Source of the DNA: Oscillospiraceae bacterium
GTDB taxonomy: Bacteria > Bacillota > Clostridia > Oscillospirales > CAG-272
Reading direction: 5' to 3'
Length of the DNA: 16,120 bases
NCBI GenBank assembly: GCA_015065045.1
Contig: SVRB01000021.1
Coordinates: forward strand, 1 to 16,120
The translations under genes and the position numbers were made by a program. Positions 13,045-16,120 of the stretch are shown here, one piece after another. Under the pieces are notes generated by a model. It was not told the origin of the DNA. It did not search any database and was given only the letters and a program-made list of their open reading frames with translations. Every line of letters begins with the position of its first letter. The first letter of the stretch is position 1.

Positions 13045-13917
13045 TTATATCAGTATTTCGTAAGGAACGATGGCAGAATATCCGCCGAAGCTGTTTATGT
13101 CGTTTGTTATTGCTACGTATGCGTCTGTCGGTTTGTCGTTGATAATTATTTCATCGGGATAAATGGCAAATAAAAGTCCTTTGTGATTTACAGTCGAGGT
13201 TGGTATAAGTCTTATTTTTGAATTGTAGTTGCTTGTTTGAAGACATTCGGTGTTTTTGTGTTTAAATAGCTCAAATAGGTCGATAGGAATTATTTTTCTG
13301 ACCGATTCGAAGGTTGTGATTATTACAGGCTTGCCGCTTATGGGTTCTTTAAGTAAATTTCCCGAGTCGACAAGCGCGGGAAGCGATGTCGTTGTTTTGT
13401 TTAGGGTTATGCTGATCTCGCATGCTTGCTCGGCTGTTTTCTTTTTGATTATTTTGCCTGAGAAAAGCGAAAATATGCCGCATAAAAATCCTACGGCAAC
13501 TAAAAGTCCGAAGGGTAGATCACCGTATAAAACATCGTACGTGCCGTTTATCATAATGTTTCTTTTTGATTGCCAGATGTTAAGCAGATTGCATATAGCG
13601 GTAACGCCGCCTCCGAGAGAGAAGTTTACAAGATAAAACACGGAGGTGTTTTTTATCAGCGGTTTAAATTTTTGTTTGCCGTAGGCTGTAAGGGTCATAA
13701 CAAAAGATATTGCAAGGCTTAGAATTATAGTTACATTATCGGTCAGGTTAAGTCCTAAAACGGCTAACGAGTATAACGCGCCTAAAGCGGCTGAGAGTGT
13801 TATTTTGTGATTTTTCAGCTTTATATGCATAATTTTTGCTGTTATGAACAAGGCTAAAAAATCCATACTGAAATTTATGATCATAAGAACGTCGCCGTAA
13901 ATTACTCTTTCGATAAT
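13045..13917 (-). CDS. spoIIGA: Pro-SigmaE processing peptidase SpoIIGA, apparently with a non-ATG start
   Basis: Membrane aspartic protease that cleaves pro-SigmaE after the SpoIIR signal. The N-terminal half has about five hydrophobic segments; the C-terminal half carries the catalytic DSGN motif in LPALVDSGNLLKEP and ends with FGGYSAIVPYEILI. The first ATG is at 13884 and gives 279 residues, but it has no ribosome site and cuts into a conserved first TM. Coding continues upstream as ERVIYGDVLMIINF, aligning with the family N-terminus, and AAAAGGGGG (13931-13923) lies 5 bases before an in-frame ATT (13917) and 8 before ATC (13914). With those starts the catalytic Asp is residue 184 or 183; B. 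subtilis has Asp183 (from memory). Automated callers would use 13884. First gene of the spoIIG operon. Confidence 0.92.
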   Translation of the reverse strand: MIERVIYGDVLMIINFSMDFLALFITAKIMHIKLKNHKITLSAALGALYSLAVLGLNLTDNVTIILSLAISFVMTLTAYGKQKFKPLIKNTSVFYLVNFSLGGGVTAICNLLNIWQSKRNIMINGTYDVLYGDLPFGLLVAVGFLCGIFSLFSGKIIKKKTAEQACEISITLNKTTTSLPALVDSGNLLKEPISGKPVIITTFESVRKIIPIDLFELFKHKNTECLQTSNYNSKIRLIPTSTVNHKGLLFAIYPDEIIINDKPTDAYVAITNDINSFGGYSAIVPYEILI

Positions 13918-14001
13918 TCGTACCCCCTTTTGTAAAAAAATTGAGCGATCGATTTGAATCGGACACGCAAAAATATGTTAGCATATAGTCGATGCTGAAT
14001 T

Positions 14002-14008
14002 TGTCGCA
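14002..14008 (+). promoter_or_regulatory. Possible Spo0A box upstream of spoIIGA
   Basis: TGTCGCA matches the 0A-box core TGTCGAA at 6 of 7 positions. It lies about 85 bases upstream of the spoIIGA start, where Spo0A~P activates the spoIIG promoter in Bacillus. The 260-base gap between spoIIGA and the aminotransferase gene otherwise holds the aminotransferase promoter and no gene. A convincing SigmaA -10/-35 pair for spoIIGA was not found. Confidence 0.3.
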
Positions 14009-14112
14009 TTGAGGTGAGGGGAATGGGTTTTTTATATTAACGTTATTTCGGTGAAATTGTTTATAAAATGGAATAATGTTTGAGTATAATATACAAATAA
14101 AACCAAACTGTA

Positions 14113-14141
14113 TTGACAAAAAAACAACAGAATGGTATAAT
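14113..14141 (+). promoter_or_regulatory. Perfect consensus SigmaA promoter of the DegT-type gene
   Basis: TTGACA (14113-14118), exactly 17 bases, TATAAT (14136-14141), with TGG before the -10. Both hexamers are perfect and the extended -10 is also present, making this the strongest promoter in the window. Predicted start near 14148, leader about 36 bases. Confidence 0.9.
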
Positions 14142-14183
14142 TGTAATGTATATATACTAAGTAATCTAAAGGAGATTTATAAC

Positions 14184-15503
14184 ATGAAAAAGAAAGCATC
14201 GGATTTCCGTTATAACACAGGTGAAACCAAGGTTCCGTGGCCTGCAGTAGGTGAAAACTACAACGCTCACGACCTTATGGAAGTAATTAAGTTCATGATG
14301 CAGGGACAGGGCGCAGAATATGATGCAGCTGTTGACGCAGTAGCTGAAAAGGTATTCGAACTTGACAAAGTATCCCGTGCTCCCGGTAAGCTTTCGCTCG
14401 ACGTAAACGTTGTAGCGGCAGAAGAAGCTTGTGATGAATATCTTAACACACAGGGTTCACTTTTTGTAACAAACGCAACAGCAGGCTTTGAAATTGCATA
14501 CAAGTATGCAAACATCGGCCCCGGCGATGAAGTAATTGTTCCTGCAATTACATTTATTGCAACAATGGCATATCCTCTTGCTGTAGGCGCAAAGATCGTT
14601 ATTTGTGACGTTGCTCCTAACACAATCAACATGGACCCCGAAGACCTCAAGAAGAAACTTTCTCCCAAGACAAAGATGGTTGTACCGGTACATATCGGTG
14701 GTTATCCTTGTAACATGGAAGAGATCATGAAGGTTACAAAAGAGTACAACAAGGATATCATTGTTCTTGAAGACTCTGCTCACGCATTCGGCGCTATGTA
14801 CAAGGGCAAGAGAATCGGTACTATCGGTGACTTCGGTGCATTCTCATTCCACGAAGTTAAGAACGTTACATCCTTCGGTGAAGGCGGTATCGTTTGCACA
14901 AACGTAGAAGAACTCCGTCCTATGATGGCTCGTTGCAGATTCTTCGGATCTGACTTCGGTGCAAAGCCCATTGACAACTGGTTCTATAATGTTGATGCAA
15001 TGCCCGGTAAGTATGGTCCTTTCGTTGCATTGAACAGCTCTACAACAGAAATTCAGGCTATCGGTCTTAAGCTTCAGGTTGCTCGTAACGAGCAGATCAT
15101 TGCTGAAAGACGTAAGAACGCTGCATACCTCACAGAAAGATTCAAGGGTATTGACGCTCTTATTCCTCAGGATATCGGCGGCGACGACGTTCAGCCTACA
15201 TTCCACCTCTACTTGCTCCAGATTGATCCTGCAAAGGCTGGCGGCGACGTTCAGGTTCTCAGAAAGAAACTCGAAGCTAAGGGTGTTACAAACCTTCCTC
15301 ACTTCGGTCCTCTCTACAGATTTAACATTCTTAAGCAGCTCGGCTACGACACAGAAGCTATGTCAGCATCTTGCCCCGTTGCAAACGAAGTATTTGACCA
15401 CAGATTCACACATCTTCCCCTTTACGGTCTTGATGAAGAACAGGTTAAGTACATGGCTGATGCAGTTATCGAAGCTGTTGAAGAAATGCAGAAGGGTCTT
15501 TAA
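14184..15503 (+). CDS. DegT/DnrJ/EryC1/StrS-family PLP aminotransferase, highly expressed type
   Basis: Fold type I PLP enzyme; most relatives transaminate keto-sugars or cyclitols, and the substrate here is unknown. Over 439 residues the family motifs appear in order: FVTNATAGFEIA (phosphate-binding loop, about 94-105), IGPGDEVIVPAITFIATM (111-128), LEDSAHAFGA with D197 contacting the PLP nitrogen, and SFHEVKNVTSFGEGG with the Schiff-base lysine K226. That lysine is near 185-190 in many relatives, so an extra 35-40 residues lie in the N-terminal part (about 40-85). Codon choice is strongly biased (AAC, AAG, CTT/CTC, CGT, GGT), unlike the flanking genes and typical of abundant proteins. AAGGAG precedes the ATG. 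It is a monocistronic unit between a perfect promoter and a strong terminator, not in a sugar-biosynthesis cluster. Confidence 0.9.
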   Translation: MKKKASDFRYNTGETKVPWPAVGENYNAHDLMEVIKFMMQGQGAEYDAAVDAVAEKVFELDKVSRAPGKLSLDVNVVAAEEACDEYLNTQGSLFVTNATAGFEIAYKYANIGPGDEVIVPAITFIATMAYPLAVGAKIVICDVAPNTINMDPEDLKKKLSPKTKMVVPVHIGGYPCNMEEIMKVTKEYNKDIIVLEDSAHAFGAMYKGKRIGTIGDFGAFSFHEVKNVTSFGEGGIVCTNVEELRPMMARCRFFGSDFGAKPIDNWFYNVDAMPGKYGPFVALNSSTTEIQAIGLKLQVARNEQIIAERRKNAAYLTERFKGIDALIPQDIGGDDVQPTFHLYLLQIDPAKAGGDVQVLRKKLEAKGVTNLPHFGPLYRFNILKQLGYDTEAMSASCPVANEVFDHRFTHLPLYGLDEEQVKYMADAVIEAVEEMQKGL

Positions 15504-15534
15504 TCTAAGAATTGAAGCTTTAGAAGCATAATAT

Positions 15535-15566
15535 AAAGAACCGTCATTTTTGACGGTTCTTTTTTT
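15535..15566 (+). terminator. Strong intrinsic terminator of the DegT-type gene
   Basis: AAAGAACCGTCA (15535-15546) and TGACGGTTCTTT (15551-15562) form a 12-bp perfect stem with a TTTT loop, followed by an unbroken T run to 15566. Confidence 0.92.
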
Positions 15567-15596
15567 GTGAAATTATGTGAGCAAAACCATTTAATC

Positions 15597-15629
15597 TTGT
15601 AGGGGCGGATTCCATATCCGCCCGTTTTT
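15597..15629. repeat. Short palindromic repeat, copy 1 (GGGGCGGAT type)
   Basis: TTGTAGGGGCGGAT, then a 5-base loop, then ATCCGCCCG and a T run. GGGCGGAT (15603-15610) pairs with ATCCGCCC (15616-15623). It shares the TTGTAGGGGCG...CGCCCGTTTT frame with copy 3, only the inner stem bases differing in a compensatory way. Confidence 0.8.
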
Positions 15630-15668
15630 GTAATGAATTTATAATTGGTTTATGACTTATGCTCATAT

Positions 15669-15690
15669 GGGGCGTCGAGGACGTCGCCCT
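15669..15690. repeat. Short palindromic repeat, copy 2 (divergent GGGGCGTCG type)
   Basis: GGGGCGTCG, AGG, ACGTCGCCC: the outer GGGCG/CGCCC pairs and the inner C-G and G-C pairs hold, with one T-T mismatch. It lacks the TTGTA lead-in and is a relative rather than an exact copy of the flanking repeats. Confidence 0.6.
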
Positions 15691-15715
15691 TCTGCGATAA
15701 TATAATATTATCTGG

Positions 15716-15746
15716 TTGTAGGGGCGACCATTGGTCGCCCGTTTTG
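15716..15746. repeat. Short palindromic repeat, copy 3 (GGGGCGACCA type)
   Basis: TTGTAGGGGCGACCA then TTGGTCGCCCGTTTTG. GGGCGACCA (15722-15730) and TGGTCGCCC (15732-15740) are perfect complements. The same outer frame as copy 1. Such units recur between genes in many gut Clostridia (from memory), probably as non-autonomous repeats. Confidence 0.8.
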
Positions 15747-15839
15747 ATGTAAAGTTATTTTTTAGCTCCATCTGAGGAGGTATTGATTTGTATAATCATA
15801 TATATTTCAAATGCTTTCCTGTTTTATAAAGATGCAAAA

Positions 15840-15868
15840 CAAAAACCCTCTCGGTTTTCCGAGAGGGT
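15840..15868 (-). terminator. Strong intrinsic terminator of the sugar ABC ATPase gene
   Basis: On the minus strand ACCCTCTCGG (15868-15859), an AAAA loop and CCGAGAGGGT (15854-15845) form a 10-bp perfect GC-rich stem followed by TTTTTGTTTTG. It lies 17 bases after the stop codon at 15886. Confidence 0.92.
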
Positions 15869-15885
15869 AGATTTTTGTATTCAGA

Positions 15886-16120
15886 TCAATGAACGATGCA
15901 TCTTTCTGTTTCTTTGTCGAAGAAGTGAACTCTGTCGATTTCGAGAGCGATCTTGATCTTATCACCAGCTCTAACGTTTGAACGAGAAGATACACGTGCT
16001 GTGAGCTTCTGATCAGCTGCGTTGAGGTAGAGGTAGATTTCAGCGCCCATAAGTTCTGTAACTTCAACGTCTGCTTCGATAACAGATTCAGAGAACTTAG
16101 CGATGCTTTCTTCGTCATCG
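15886..16120 (-). CDS. C-terminal end of a UgpC/MsmK/MalK-type sugar ABC transporter ATP-binding protein
   Basis: Open at the window edge: 77 codons, read from base 16119 down to the TGA at 15888-15886. The translation includes VEVTELMGAEIYLYL, then SSRSNVRAGDKIKIALEI and VHFFDKETERCIVH, which is the TOBE/OB-fold C-terminus of the ATPases that energise carbohydrate importers (UgpC, MsmK, MalK); LMGAEIYLYL and FDKETE are characteristic. The ATPase core (Walker A/B, signature) lies beyond the window. Codons are biased toward AAC, CTC, GTT and CGT as in the neighbouring aminotransferase, suggesting high expression. A strong terminator follows directly. These shared ATPases often serve several sugar permeases; the substrate cannot be told from this fragment. 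A different, out-of-frame start at 16118 gives a spurious protein. Confidence 0.88.
   Translation of the reverse strand, partial: DDEESIAKFSESVIEADVEVTELMGAEIYLYLNAADQKLTARVSSRSNVRAGDKIKIALEIDRVHFFDKETERCIVH

Noticed and set aside
14267..15302. Several minus-strand frames and one plus-strand +1 frame inside the DegT-type gene
   Set aside because: Codon bias in the real gene leaves long open shadows; none has a ribosome site or recognisable motif.
15597..15746. Possible CRISPR array or attachment site
   Set aside because: The three units are individually palindromic, unevenly spaced (about 70 and 50 bases) and not identical. No cas gene is present, and there are no regular spacers.
15544..15771. 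A 75-codon minus-strand frame over the palindromic repeats
   Set aside because: It runs through a terminator and three hairpin repeats, has no ribosome site, and its translation is low in family-like character.
15807..16118. A 103-codon minus-strand frame rich in Ser/Leu/Lys
   Set aside because: It is the +1 shadow of the open-ended UgpC/MsmK C-terminus. The other frame gives the recognisable LMGAEIYLYL and FDKETE motifs and ends just before a strong terminator.

Overview
The window reads as a moderately AT-rich chromosome segment of a spore-forming member of the Clostridia, most likely a gut-type Oscillospirales/Ruminococcaceae-like organism. The sporulation genes (spoIIR, sigE, spoIIGA and a SleB-type cortex hydrolase), the Firmicutes-type RNases (RNase J, RNase M5) and short GGGGCG palindromic repeats point that way; the family-level placement is inference. 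No phage, transposase, tRNA, rRNA or CRISPR array is visible.

Layout. (1) Bases 1-94 are a perfect 42-bp inverted repeat that cuts off mnmA and looks like a fold-back at a contig end. (2) Bases 38-4965, minus strand: a tight housekeeping operon read from a strong promoter at 5000-5028, in the order ydcF/sanA-like, DUF1934, holA, rnmV (RNase M5), gtrA-like, punA-type purine nucleoside phosphorylase, rnhA, mnmA. Several neighbours overlap by 4-8 bp. (3) Bases 5143-6525, plus strand: a sleB-like germination hydrolase and an unrecognised two-TM protein with its own promoter, ending in a bidirectional terminator. (4) Bases 6568-11204, minus strand: secG-rnr, and rnj (RNase J) behind a long structured leader. 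(5) Bases 11260-13917: a small tail-anchored protein (minus), spoIIR (plus), then sigE and spoIIGA (minus). spoIIR and sigE converge with one base between their stop codons. (6) Bases 14113-15566: a DegT/DnrJ-type PLP aminotransferase with a perfect consensus promoter, biased codons and a strong terminator. (7) Bases 15567-16120: three short palindromic repeats, a strong minus-strand terminator and the C-terminal 77 codons of a UgpC/MsmK-type sugar ABC transporter ATPase.

How the genes fit together. SpoIIR (forespore signal), SpoIIGA (mother-cell membrane protease) and pro-SigmaE (its substrate) form one signalling pathway, and here all three lie within 2.3 kb. Four ribonucleases (HI, M5, R, J) also fall in one 11-kb stretch. 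The most intriguing non-coding signal is the rnj leader (about 11192 to 11007, minus). An extended -10 promoter is followed by a possible three-way junction and then a terminator-like hairpin whose 3' arm carries the same six bases that close the junction, so the two structures could be alternatives. This is a reading of the sequence only; nothing was folded or searched computationally.
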